Shown: in pieces, positions 29,701-37,571 of the stretch
Layout of the letters: every line of letters begins with the position of its first letter
Position numbering within the stretch: the stretch's first letter is position 1
From: a virus
DNA length: 41,193 nucleotides
Virus record (IMG/VR): IMGVR_UViG_3300037189_001796
Coordinates: 1-41,193 of that record
Strand: one strand, 5' to 3'
The notes under the pieces: generated by a model
Database searches by the model: none
The model's input: only the letters and a program-made list of their open reading frames with translations
Told to the model about the DNA's origin: nothing
Program-made: the position numbers and the translations under genes

Positions 29701-30076
29701 CTACCCATTTGATATGACCGTTGAAATACCAACGATCTACTGGACCAAAGCTGGCACTGATGCAACCAAATCAGACACTAGGTCTTACCTGAACGTACAT
29801 CGTTGTAAGTTCCAGTTTGGTGATATTGGTATGTTCGACACCACGGTAACTCACCTTGGTAAGGACGACTATACCGATGTGTGGGAGCAAAGCCCTGCTG
29901 ATAACTATAAGGCTGATACACATGAAGTGATTCCGACTTCAATCCATACAGTTCCTGTCTATGACAAGAACACTAATGCTTCGATCACTCTTCATAGTAA
30001 GCATCCAACCCCAACGGTTCTGTTGAGTATGGAGTGGGAAGGGAAGCTATCAACTAAACACTATACGAGTGTCTAA
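26753..30076 (+). CDS. Tail tubular protein B / nozzle (T7 gp12-like), enlarged
   Basis: 1107 residues (T7 gp12: 794), forming the hexameric tail nozzle. The N-terminus matches the family: SSYVHGISQQPDHLKKAGQV and NVIPDVTLGLVKRPGSEL. Central and later parts (YRNRLGMLSGENLILSRAGD, DPIDLAASSTTPCTLF, ESGKWSRYFEMT) are also typical. The extra length comes partly from an insertion at about residues 120-305: two long helices (ALMKAKLDIYLAQKSVYDAQ and TQAQVDTAKAVADAAQTAL) frame a small Gly/Tyr-rich domain (FNGGTYRFSGGIWVNHGG). That domain could project from the tail and touch the host or the fibres; this is inference. Confidence 0.94.
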   Translation: MPNITQKISSYVHGISQQPDHLKKAGQVNDALNVIPDVTLGLVKRPGSELISTLNTTKEGKWFNIFRDTTEKYIGQYLNGSLRIWSLIDGSPRVIRYNSTPDLVNPDDGGVGLPADFGAGTDPAATLKVAPVRPAGCDPALMKAKLDIYLAQKSVYDAQVAVITAANTDYEYKQANVNYYSLYSSPVFNGGTYRFSGGIWVNHGGTPTAQPGYAVGPKRYDNVGGQTGRFASPGRDGYDLLKLSGLFTQAQVDTAKAVADAAQTALIPIEADLVVKRKAYEVEAVKCAVAETAGTTTPPTPVQTVPYLQGAEPDDVEILTVNDYTFFTNKKRIVSMGNTTANSRPYEAFINLKTLEYNTEYSISFSKPGSTADVLVPYATALTIDPGDWDEADGTCPFTQTATYDKASGSKVNMRYQIETRGQAVPVNNSDPYSGYKCRYKTYVTLVNGGQGWVTGDSWTQTMNGKTYTIRVSSHAYRTTYPTLINTTPKLLPKDAATGTITYESILTYFKGQIEANTNWFATVIGTGLYVVGPTEFQVNAKGGRTDDAIVSMTNKVNNISRLPLQCKDGYVVKILNTGESNDDYYVKFVGTTPGIDGPGAWEETIKPGILVNFNYATMPHQLVRMPDGTFMFSPVDWEDRLVGDDETNLQPTFVRSTINKMFFYRNRLGMLSGENLILSRAGDFFNFWSKTAITISDVDPIDLAASSTTPCTLFSAVGMKVGLLVFSKDKQFLFGTSQDLLTPQTAKIETLSTYTYNTNSQLVDMGTTVGFLSESGKWSRYFEMTGISSTNTPEIIEQSKIIVELIPVGATEIAQSKENTFIAMAERDTPDLYIYKFFNDGEKRILTSWVRWRLDGNVIHHTVDKDIYYAVTSYGSEVNLVKVNLTINSGDLVVNNTDVTYGPRLDNRRTVLSSAVTFNSGTFTSSFTLPYKYRIADAVAFGIGNTEFQGRVDNFQSITTNTDGISTYTLYGDWSDTSIAVGYPFDMTVEIPTIYWTKAGTDATKSDTRSYLNVHRCKFQFGDIGMFDTTVTHLGKDDYTDVWEQSPADNYKADTHEVIPTSIHTVPVYDKNTNASITLHSKHPTPTVLLSMEWEGKLSTKHYTSV

Positions 30077-30530
30077 ATACATTCAACCTTGTACGTTGGA
30101 GGCTGCTTATGAAGTGGCCTCTAACTTACGCGACGATGACCTGAGAGAGGTGGTAGAGGGTCACGGGCATGATCCCAAGGTATCCCTCCCTATCAACTCT
30201 CTGCAGGGCACCTGCGTGTCATTCACAGTGCCTAACGGCAAGACTGCCGGAGTGGCAGGAATAGTAGGAGATAACTGCATCTGGATGCTCACTACTCCTG
30301 CTATCCATGAATACCCTATTACATTTGCAAGGGAGGCTAAACGCTTTATTGAAAGCCGCCCTGAACCCTACCTATGGAACATCGTTGATAAGCGGAACAC
30401 TGTTCACTTAAAGCTTCTTCAGTTCCTTGGTTTTAAGTTTCTCCGTGAGGTTACTTACGGTCCTAATAACCTAACCTTTATCGAGTTTATCCGTGTGCGA
30501 CGCAACAGCAGCTATAGGAGGAGGGCTTAG
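30069..30530 (+). CDS. Internal virion protein A (T7 gp13-like, GNAT-like fold)
   Basis: 153 residues at the T7 gp13 position. GTG 30069 overlaps the nozzle gene by 8 nt. The middle and end follow gp13 and acetyltransferase-like folds: GKTAGVAGIVGDNCIWMLTT, PYLWNIVDKRNTVHLKLLQF, LGFKFLREV. T7 gp13 is needed for assembly of the internal core, although it is not essential in the mature particle. Enzymatic acetylation is not implied. The end overlaps the next gene by 38 nt. Confidence 0.82.
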   Translation: MSKYIQPCTLEAAYEVASNLRDDDLREVVEGHGHDPKVSLPINSLQGTCVSFTVPNGKTAGVAGIVGDNCIWMLTTPAIHEYPITFAREAKRFIESRPEPYLWNIVDKRNTVHLKLLQFLGFKFLREVTYGPNNLTFIEFIRVRRNSSYRRRA

Positions 30531-31233
30531 CGCAATCAGCAGCATTGCTGGTGGCATGTCTTCTACTAGGGCTCAGAACAAAGCCATGATGGCTGACTAT
30601 AAATACAACGTAGCCAAACGTGATGCTGATTGGAAACAGGTCCTTAGTTCCTGGGGTAACCAGCGCGTTGACTACCAAAATACTATTGACTCTAATTATG
30701 AAGCAGCTGGTCGTGCCTATACGGCAGAGCAGTCACGTATGAATGAAGCCTTTATGCAGGCTGCATTTGAAAAGCAAGACCTACTTACTCAGCTCATTGG
30801 AGCACAAGGTCAGCTTGGTGCAAGTGAAACCTATGGCAACTCTGCACGCAAAATGAATCAAGCCATGCTTGCAGCTTTTGGACGCAACAATGAAATCATG
30901 TCTGAGAACCTAGCAAGTAACCGTTCTGCTTCGATGCAGAGGAATTACGACACCTGGCGTCAACTGGCCAGTGCTAATAACCAATCCTGGTCACAGGTTG
31001 CACAAGCTCCTACAGAGACGTTTGCACCCCAGGCCCCACAGATGCAGAAGTTTGATCCGACTGCAGCAATTCTGGGTGCAGCTGGGTCTGCTGTGGCTGG
31101 TATGAAGAAAGCTCCAGGTGCTGGTGATCTAGGCGGTAAATCTAGTGGAGGTACTAGTAAGGGCTTTGGTAATAACATCGCTTTTAATCCAAAGGCATTT
31201 ACTTCAAACTTTAACATCTTTGGTAATCAATGA
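30493..31233 (+). CDS. Internal virion protein B (T7 gp14-like)
   Basis: 246 residues (T7 gp14: 196). GTG 30493 starts MCDATAAIGGGLSAISSIAG, the usual short hydrophobic N-terminus of gp14 proteins, followed by long amphipathic helices (AEQSRMNEAFMQAAFEKQDL, SARKMNQAMLAAFGRNNE) and a Gly/Ser-rich end. In T7, gp14 leaves the head first and forms a pore in the outer membrane for DNA entry. The stop overlaps the next gene (ATGA). Confidence 0.87.
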   Translation: MCDATAAIGGGLSAISSIAGGMSSTRAQNKAMMADYKYNVAKRDADWKQVLSSWGNQRVDYQNTIDSNYEAAGRAYTAEQSRMNEAFMQAAFEKQDLLTQLIGAQGQLGASETYGNSARKMNQAMLAAFGRNNEIMSENLASNRSASMQRNYDTWRQLASANNQSWSQVAQAPTETFAPQAPQMQKFDPTAAILGAAGSAVAGMKKAPGAGDLGGKSSGGTSKGFGNNIAFNPKAFTSNFNIFGNQ

Positions 31234-33851
31234 AGCAACCTGATCAAATACAATTCCAAGGTTCTGCTGAGTCAAAAGGATTTAATCCCATAGCTCCGGC
31301 TTCACCTACTAGGGCTATAGAGGCTGATGCTAATAGGCTTTCTCAAAGTTGGGAAGAGGCTGCAGGTAAGACTCTTGCTCAGGAACAGCGTCTAATCAAT
31401 TTTAATGATCAGCAGACCAAATATTATGTTGAAGCACTTGCTGGTTTCTCACAGACACTAGGAAAGCGTTTGGAAGAGGAACGTGATGCAAGGAATCAAG
31501 CCCTTGCTGAAGAGGGCATGGCACTTGCTTATGAACAGGGTGTGCCTCCTGAGGAGCAGTTTGCCCATGATGCTCAAGAGCAGCAACTCATGGCTGCTAA
31601 AGAAGGCGTCAATATTTATGCAGATAGCGTTGCCAAAGCAGGTGCTCAACCAGAGACCGTTGAAGCAGTACGCAACTTAAGTGGATGGAAGAAATATGGA
31701 TATGCTGTTGGCCTAGCAAAAATGGCAGCCGGTGGTTACTCTTCTTGGATTCAAGAGAGATTCTTCACTGACAATGAAACTGTTATCAATGTCAACGGTG
31801 AAGCACCATTTACGCCAGCCACTGCTGACACACCTACTAAAAAGGCAGCTGCTCTGGCAGCATTACGTACTCAGTACTTTCGTCAGTCTGGAATCCTTGG
31901 CTTAAATAAAGCACTACTTAATAAGTATGCTTGGGATGATATGCGTGAGGTTGATCAGCGATTTATGGATCAGGCCCACACTGCTTACCGCAAAGGTATT
32001 CAGGAAGAAGGTCAGAGCACTGCACTGTCAGATCTTGCTACTAACATTGCTCAATCTCCAGATTCTTATGGCACGGCTGTTAAAGAGTTGATGCGGTATG
32101 GCGTAAGTGCTAAAGAAGCTAGGGCATTAGCTACCAAGACTATCTTGGAAATGCAATCAACGGCAGAGATTAATGCTGCTCAAGTTACAGCTGCTGAGAA
32201 TTCTCTTTCTTTTGACGGTAAGAACACTTGGGGAAAGCTCTTCAAGAACGAGTGGACTAGTGCGAAGCTTGAGATGCGTAAAAACCAACAAGCTTTGTAC
32301 CAGATGGATAAAGCCGAAGAGGATCGTATCTTTACTCAAAAGAATGATCAACTTATGGAGGAACTCTATAAGAATCCTGGTCAGTATGATGCTAAGGATA
32401 TTCAAGGCCTTATTGATAAATCCCGTATTGATAACGGCGGTAAAGTCGACCCTCGCCTGACTGACTACCTTGAGAATCAGACTCTTCAAGCTCGTACTAA
32501 TAAGCAACAAACACAAACGCTTGATGCTCTGTTTGACAGTGGTAGGCTAACTACTGATGAGCTACGTAGCGGAAAGTATTCTCCAGAGGTAGTCTCTAAG
32601 TTTCAGGAGAAGGCTAAATCGCAGGATGCCATCAGGGCAACTCCTGCTGCTAAGGCTTCACAAGCTGCAGCCAAAGATGCAGTTAAAAATGCCATTCAAA
32701 CAAAGCTTCAAATTTCTGGTGCTGGACAGACACGCAACTACACTGCACCTCTGGCAGAGGCAGCTGCTATCTCACAGATTGATCGCCTTGCTAATCAGCT
32801 AATCATTACAGGTGTTCCTGCAGACAGGGCATACTCTGAAGCTGCCGCATCAGTGTCTAAAATGATTACTGACGGTACTGGTATCTACGCTACTAATGGA
32901 AAGGTTGGGCCTGAACTAGGTTTTAAATCATTCATGGGTACTGGGGTTGATATTGGAAAAGCAAATCAACGTATTAAGAGTATTGAATCTCAGGTCAAGG
33001 GTGGAGGTTCTGCTGTTGTCCAACAACGTAAATTGCTTTCCGAAGCAGAAGCACGTCAAGCTTTAAATCCTAATAATCCTATCCCAGGTATTGTCAGTCT
33101 TATTGCTGATAGAACAAATGGCAAGCTTAGCGAATTCGATGTCATTGATGCTCAGCTAAAGCTTTATGGGCTTCCTCCCCGTCTTAGGCCCTATGCTCAA
33201 ATTCAGGCAGACAAACTTCCGCCTAACCTCCAACAACTTCTGAACTCAAAACCCAGTCCTAATAGAACTGCACGTGCATTCTACGAAGCTGGTGACTACC
33301 CTGTACAAGTTCGTAAGGATAATCAGGGTGCAAAGGACATCGTACAACTGGCGATAGCTGGTGGTATGCCTCCTGCTATTGCTCCACTTGCTGCAGCCCA
33401 ATGGGCATTAGAAAGCGGTTGGGGGCAATATCAATCTGGTAAGAACAATCATTTTGGAATTAAAGGTCCTGGTACTACGGTATCAACTCAGGAAGATGGG
33501 CCCGGTGGTATGTACACAACACGTGCTTCATTCCGTGACTATAACTCTCCTGTTGACTCTGCTAAAGATTATGTCAAGTTGATTAGCGGCGGACGTTATG
33601 CTGCAGTATTTAAAGCGCGTACTCCCCGTGAAGCTGCCCAAGCAGTGAAGGATGCGGGTTATGCTACAGATCGTAATTACGTTGCCAAGCTTGTTTCTGT
33701 TATGAAGCAAGCAGGCTTTAATCCTGATCAGCCATTTAATCAAGCACCTTTGATCCCAGGTGGTTCCAATTACCGCACACAGGCGTCTATGTCTCCTGCG
33801 GCAGTCAAGCAACTTGCTAAGTATCTTGCAAGCCAAAAAGGGGCAAAATAA
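31230..33851 (+). CDS. Internal virion protein C (T7 gp15-like) with glucosaminidase domain
   Basis: 873 residues (T7 gp15: 747). Most is long helical core protein, for example QEQRLINFNDQQTKYYVEAL and KARALATKTI-like stretches, as in gp15, which spans the periplasm during DNA ejection. The C-terminal part, about residues 700-850, is a glucosaminidase-type (FlgJ/GH73-like) domain: QWALESGWGQYQSGKNNHFG with the catalytic Glu in ALESGWGQ, then FRDYNSPVDSAKDYVKLISG, ARTPREAAQAVKDAGYATD and NYVAKLVSVMKQAG. In T7 the wall-cutting domain is instead a transglycosylase in gp16. It would open peptidoglycan during entry. Confidence 0.88.
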   Translation: MKQPDQIQFQGSAESKGFNPIAPASPTRAIEADANRLSQSWEEAAGKTLAQEQRLINFNDQQTKYYVEALAGFSQTLGKRLEEERDARNQALAEEGMALAYEQGVPPEEQFAHDAQEQQLMAAKEGVNIYADSVAKAGAQPETVEAVRNLSGWKKYGYAVGLAKMAAGGYSSWIQERFFTDNETVINVNGEAPFTPATADTPTKKAAALAALRTQYFRQSGILGLNKALLNKYAWDDMREVDQRFMDQAHTAYRKGIQEEGQSTALSDLATNIAQSPDSYGTAVKELMRYGVSAKEARALATKTILEMQSTAEINAAQVTAAENSLSFDGKNTWGKLFKNEWTSAKLEMRKNQQALYQMDKAEEDRIFTQKNDQLMEELYKNPGQYDAKDIQGLIDKSRIDNGGKVDPRLTDYLENQTLQARTNKQQTQTLDALFDSGRLTTDELRSGKYSPEVVSKFQEKAKSQDAIRATPAAKASQAAAKDAVKNAIQTKLQISGAGQTRNYTAPLAEAAAISQIDRLANQLIITGVPADRAYSEAAASVSKMITDGTGIYATNGKVGPELGFKSFMGTGVDIGKANQRIKSIESQVKGGGSAVVQQRKLLSEAEARQALNPNNPIPGIVSLIADRTNGKLSEFDVIDAQLKLYGLPPRLRPYAQIQADKLPPNLQQLLNSKPSPNRTARAFYEAGDYPVQVRKDNQGAKDIVQLAIAGGMPPAIAPLAAAQWALESGWGQYQSGKNNHFGIKGPGTTVSTQEDGPGGMYTTRASFRDYNSPVDSAKDYVKLISGGRYAAVFKARTPREAAQAVKDAGYATDRNYVAKLVSVMKQAGFNPDQPFNQAPLIPGGSNYRTQASMSPAAVKQLAKYLASQKGAK

Positions 33852-33857
33852 TTAACT

Positions 33858-36800
33858 ATGGAACTATCTCCTATTCAACAGCTGGAACTTGATGATCGTA
33901 ATAAACAACGTAATATTGCTGCTCAAGAACTTGATGCTCAGAACACCTTTGAAAAGCAACGTGAAGAAGAGTTAGCAAAGCAGCAACAGCTTGAACAACA
34001 GCAGGCTGCCCAAGCACTTAAAACTAAGACTGACCCTAACAAGTCAGTTGGTGGTATTGCTGGTGAAGTTGGCACAGCTGCTGTTGGTGGTGTTATTGAC
34101 GCTGTAGAAGGTGTGGGCGCTACTGCAGAGATGGCAGTTAAAGGTCAGGGTATGAATTCTGACTTCAAGCCAACTTGGCTACAGATGGATGATTCAAAAG
34201 AACCTATGAACCGGACTGCATGGGGCAATGTCCTACGTGGTGTGGTCGAATTTGGTACATTATTTGCAGCTACTAGAGGTGCAGGTAAGGCTGTCTCAAT
34301 GACTAAGCTCCCTGGCCTTTCTCAAGTAGGTCAGTTTGCATCACGTGCACCTACAACTCTTAAAGGGAAGCTTGTACAAGGTGCCGCAGTAGGAGCTGCT
34401 GTTGACTTCACTAGCTCCTTTTCCACTGGTGACACCCTCAGCACAGAGCTTCATAAAATGATGCCCTGGATGCCTGATGCACTTGTAACAAGTAAAGATG
34501 ATGCTCCCTTGGTTCGCAAAGCCAAGAATGTCATGGAAGGCATTGGTCTTGGAATGGCTGCTGATGTTCTTTTAGGTCTCAGGGCGGGTAAAAAAGCAGC
34601 GCAAATTGCTAAGGATTCAAAGGCTGTTCAACCTGTAGAACCTACTACTGCAATGGAGCTAGCTGCTGCAGAAAGCAAGGCCATGCGTGAAGCTGATATC
34701 AATGCAACCATTAAGCGTGATATTGAGCGTGATCCAGTTGGAGCAAATGGTCCTACGCCACACGTCAATCCAGACTTCTTTGACATACCAAACAAGGCAG
34801 CTACTGGAGTGGGTGGTCAAGAGTCCCTTTATCACAATCTTCTTGATGCGTATCGAGGAGCAGACAACCCTAATTCAAGACGTGTTAAGGTTTTTACTGA
34901 GGCTGCGTTAAATGACCGTCTCACTCAACTTGATCCTGAAAGGCGTAAGATCCTCAAGAACCTTGAAAAGGAGATTGATGCTAGTGATGCTTTAACTTCC
35001 GAAGTTAATGGTGTCCAAGTTACAGGTGATCAATTACGTAAGCTTTCTGCCGCTAGATACATTGATCTTGTTGATGCTGCAGGAGACCCAGAAGGTTTAG
35101 AGCAGCTTCAAAAGATGCTGTATGAGAACTCTTTTAAACGGGTAGATCAGTCAACAGGACAGGAAATTCAGCTTCTTAATACTGAAAACTTTCGAGCAGC
35201 TGAGATGCTGATTCACACCACTGCTGGTGAGTTGTCTGATATTGCTGTTGGCACCAAGACCATCATGGACACCATGGATACCAGCACTCAAAAGGACATG
35301 ATGATGAACCGCCTTGAGTTTCTTTTAATGGAAACTGGAAAGGCAAAGTATTTCCGTGGTCTTGATCTGAACCAACTGAAAAACGGCATTGCACCATCTC
35401 CTTCTGTTAGGGCTGCAAAGCTTGCTGAGAAAGAAGCCCAGGTTAAAGAGTTTACTAAGGCACTAAATGAAATCTGGGACAAGGATCCTCAGATGACACA
35501 AGCCTTTGTGGACGCCTTTGCATTTAGCAATGGAGATGTTAAGAGCATTGACCAACTCTACCATTACGCCAAAGATAAAGTTTTCAATTGGAAATCAGTC
35601 ATTGGACAGGAAGGTAAAAAGTCAGCACTTGTTGACGGTGTGCTTACAAACATGTACAACAGTGTTCTAAGTGCTCCAAAGACTATTGCTAGAGCTTTGC
35701 TTGGGACTAACCTTGTAACCCTAATGCGGCCTGTACAGATTGCCCTGGGTGGTGTGCTCACTGGAGAATCCAAGCTTGTACATCTTGGCATGGCACAGGG
35801 TCATTCAATCATCGAAGGTTTTGGCGAAGCTTGGAGGCTAGCAAAGCGTACTCAAGATGCAATGGTGCATAATCTAGATGATGTGCCTTATGCAGGTGAG
35901 TCGTTTATTCCAATCATGACCGAGACTCCCAATTGGCAAAGTCTTGGTGCTGTCATTGAGACTCAAGGAAACTTAGGTGATAAGGCCGCTTATCGCATCA
36001 CTTCAATGATCAGTGACTTTAATAGTCATCCTTGGGTGAGGTATCCTACTAATACCATGGCTTCGATTGACGGGTTTACTAAGACCATTATTGGTCGTAT
36101 GGAACTTAAGTCAAAGGCGTTTGAAGAAGCTTGGAACAAGACTGGTGGTACTGTTAATGGTCAACTAGTTCGTGAGTACGAAGCCAAGCTTCGCTCTAAG
36201 GTGTTCAATGAGAATGGTGAAGCTATTAATGAGTTTGCAAAGCTTGCTGGTTCTGAAGCTTCTCTTACACGGCCCCTAACGGGTAACCTTGGCCAATTTG
36301 ATACCCTCCTACAAAAGGCACCAATCATCCGCCCTTTCTTCATGTTTATGAAGACGGGTATTAATGCACTACAGCTTGTTCAAAAGCATACCCCACTGCT
36401 AGCACGATTCAACGATGAAGTAGGCGCTGTACTACGTGCCACTCCTGATGATCTTAGCGGTGTTATGGCATATGGCATTGACTCACCAGCAAAGCTGATG
36501 GAGCAAAAGGCTCTTATTAAGGGTCGTGTTGCTATGGGAAACATGACAGTAGCAGCAGCGGCTGGTTTATACACCACCGGTAGTTTGACAGGTAACGGCC
36601 CTATGGATGTCCAGCAGCGTAATGCTTGGACCCAGGCAGGATGGAAACCCAGGTCTATCAAGATCGGTGATCGTTGGGTCAGCTATGACGGACTTGAACC
36701 ATTTGCTTCCTTCCTTGCTGTTGTTGCTGATGTTGGAGACAACTCTCAAAACCTAGGCTCTGCTTGGTCTGAAGATGCGTTCCAGAAGCTTGGGTACGTC

Positions 36801-37571
36801 ATCTCTATGAACCTCACCAACAAGTCTTTCCTTGCTGGGCTAAGTCCTTTTGTTGAGGTCCTCAATGGCAATCCCAATAGAGTTGCCACTACTTCTGGTA
36901 ATATCATAAATAATTTTATACCGTTTGGTGGAGCCAGAAACGAATTAGCTAATATGTTTAACCCTGGAATGCGGGAAGTTGAAAAGGACATTTGGTCTAC
37001 TATCAAGAACCGTAATCCTGGTCTCAGAGGTACACTACCTTTTAAATATGATGTCTTGGATGGTTCAATCCTCAGGGACTATGACTTTCCAACACGGCTA
37101 GCAAATTCAATATCCCCTATCCAGCTCAACACAAAAGATACACCAACGCGTAGGATGCTGCGCGAAAGTGGTTTTGATATTAATTATACACTAAGCACGG
37201 ATACTAAGGGAACCAAGCTTAATGCAGATCAACGTTCACAGATGCAGAACTTGGTTGGTAAGCAAAACATTGAATCACAGCTAAAGGAGCTATTTGCAAA
37301 TCCACAGATTCAGCGTGAACTTGCACAATACAAGAAGCTCCGTGACCTAGGTATTCCTGATCACGCTGCAGAAGATTCAATGCCCATCAAGGATAGCTTG
37401 GTCTATAACCAAATTGAAGGTATCTTCTACCGTGCCAAACAGAATGCGGAAGCTCAGCTTCGTGTTGATAATCCTTCACTGCTTAGCGGTGGTTATGCCA
37501 AGCAAGCTGTTAAATCTGCTCAACAAGCAGGAAAGCCAGACTTAGGTCTTCTTCAATTACAGAACAAGTAA
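33858..37571 (+). CDS. Internal virion protein D (T7 gp16-like)
   Basis: 1237 residues (T7 gp16: 1318), following the gp15-like gene after 6 nt. The N-terminus is a charged, Gln-rich helix (EEELAKQQQLEQQQAAQALK), then a Gly/Ala-rich membrane-active region (VGGIAGEVGTAAVGGVIDAV, LFAATRGAGKAVSM). The later half, with TIARALLGTNLVTLMRPVQI, TPNWQSLGAVIETQGN, PIIRPFFMFMKTGINALQLV and FNPGMREVEKDIW, is typical of gp16-type ejection proteins. No transglycosylase domain is visible at the N-terminus. It works with the two preceding proteins in forming the ejection channel across the inner membrane. Confidence 0.9.
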   Translation: MELSPIQQLELDDRNKQRNIAAQELDAQNTFEKQREEELAKQQQLEQQQAAQALKTKTDPNKSVGGIAGEVGTAAVGGVIDAVEGVGATAEMAVKGQGMNSDFKPTWLQMDDSKEPMNRTAWGNVLRGVVEFGTLFAATRGAGKAVSMTKLPGLSQVGQFASRAPTTLKGKLVQGAAVGAAVDFTSSFSTGDTLSTELHKMMPWMPDALVTSKDDAPLVRKAKNVMEGIGLGMAADVLLGLRAGKKAAQIAKDSKAVQPVEPTTAMELAAAESKAMREADINATIKRDIERDPVGANGPTPHVNPDFFDIPNKAATGVGGQESLYHNLLDAYRGADNPNSRRVKVFTEAALNDRLTQLDPERRKILKNLEKEIDASDALTSEVNGVQVTGDQLRKLSAARYIDLVDAAGDPEGLEQLQKMLYENSFKRVDQSTGQEIQLLNTENFRAAEMLIHTTAGELSDIAVGTKTIMDTMDTSTQKDMMMNRLEFLLMETGKAKYFRGLDLNQLKNGIAPSPSVRAAKLAEKEAQVKEFTKALNEIWDKDPQMTQAFVDAFAFSNGDVKSIDQLYHYAKDKVFNWKSVIGQEGKKSALVDGVLTNMYNSVLSAPKTIARALLGTNLVTLMRPVQIALGGVLTGESKLVHLGMAQGHSIIEGFGEAWRLAKRTQDAMVHNLDDVPYAGESFIPIMTETPNWQSLGAVIETQGNLGDKAAYRITSMISDFNSHPWVRYPTNTMASIDGFTKTIIGRMELKSKAFEEAWNKTGGTVNGQLVREYEAKLRSKVFNENGEAINEFAKLAGSEASLTRPLTGNLGQFDTLLQKAPIIRPFFMFMKTGINALQLVQKHTPLLARFNDEVGAVLRATPDDLSGVMAYGIDSPAKLMEQKALIKGRVAMGNMTVAAAAGLYTTGSLTGNGPMDVQQRNAWTQAGWKPRSIKIGDRWVSYDGLEPFASFLAVVADVGDNSQNLGSAWSEDAFQKLGYVISMNLTNKSFLAGLSPFVEVLNGNPNRVATTSGNIINNFIPFGGARNELANMFNPGMREVEKDIWSTIKNRNPGLRGTLPFKYDVLDGSILRDYDFPTRLANSISPIQLNTKDTPTRRMLRESGFDINYTLSTDTKGTKLNADQRSQMQNLVGKQNIESQLKELFANPQIQRELAQYKKLRDLGIPDHAAEDSMPIKDSLVYNQIEGIFYRAKQNAEAQLRVDNPSLLSGGYAKQAVKSAQQAGKPDLGLLQLQNK

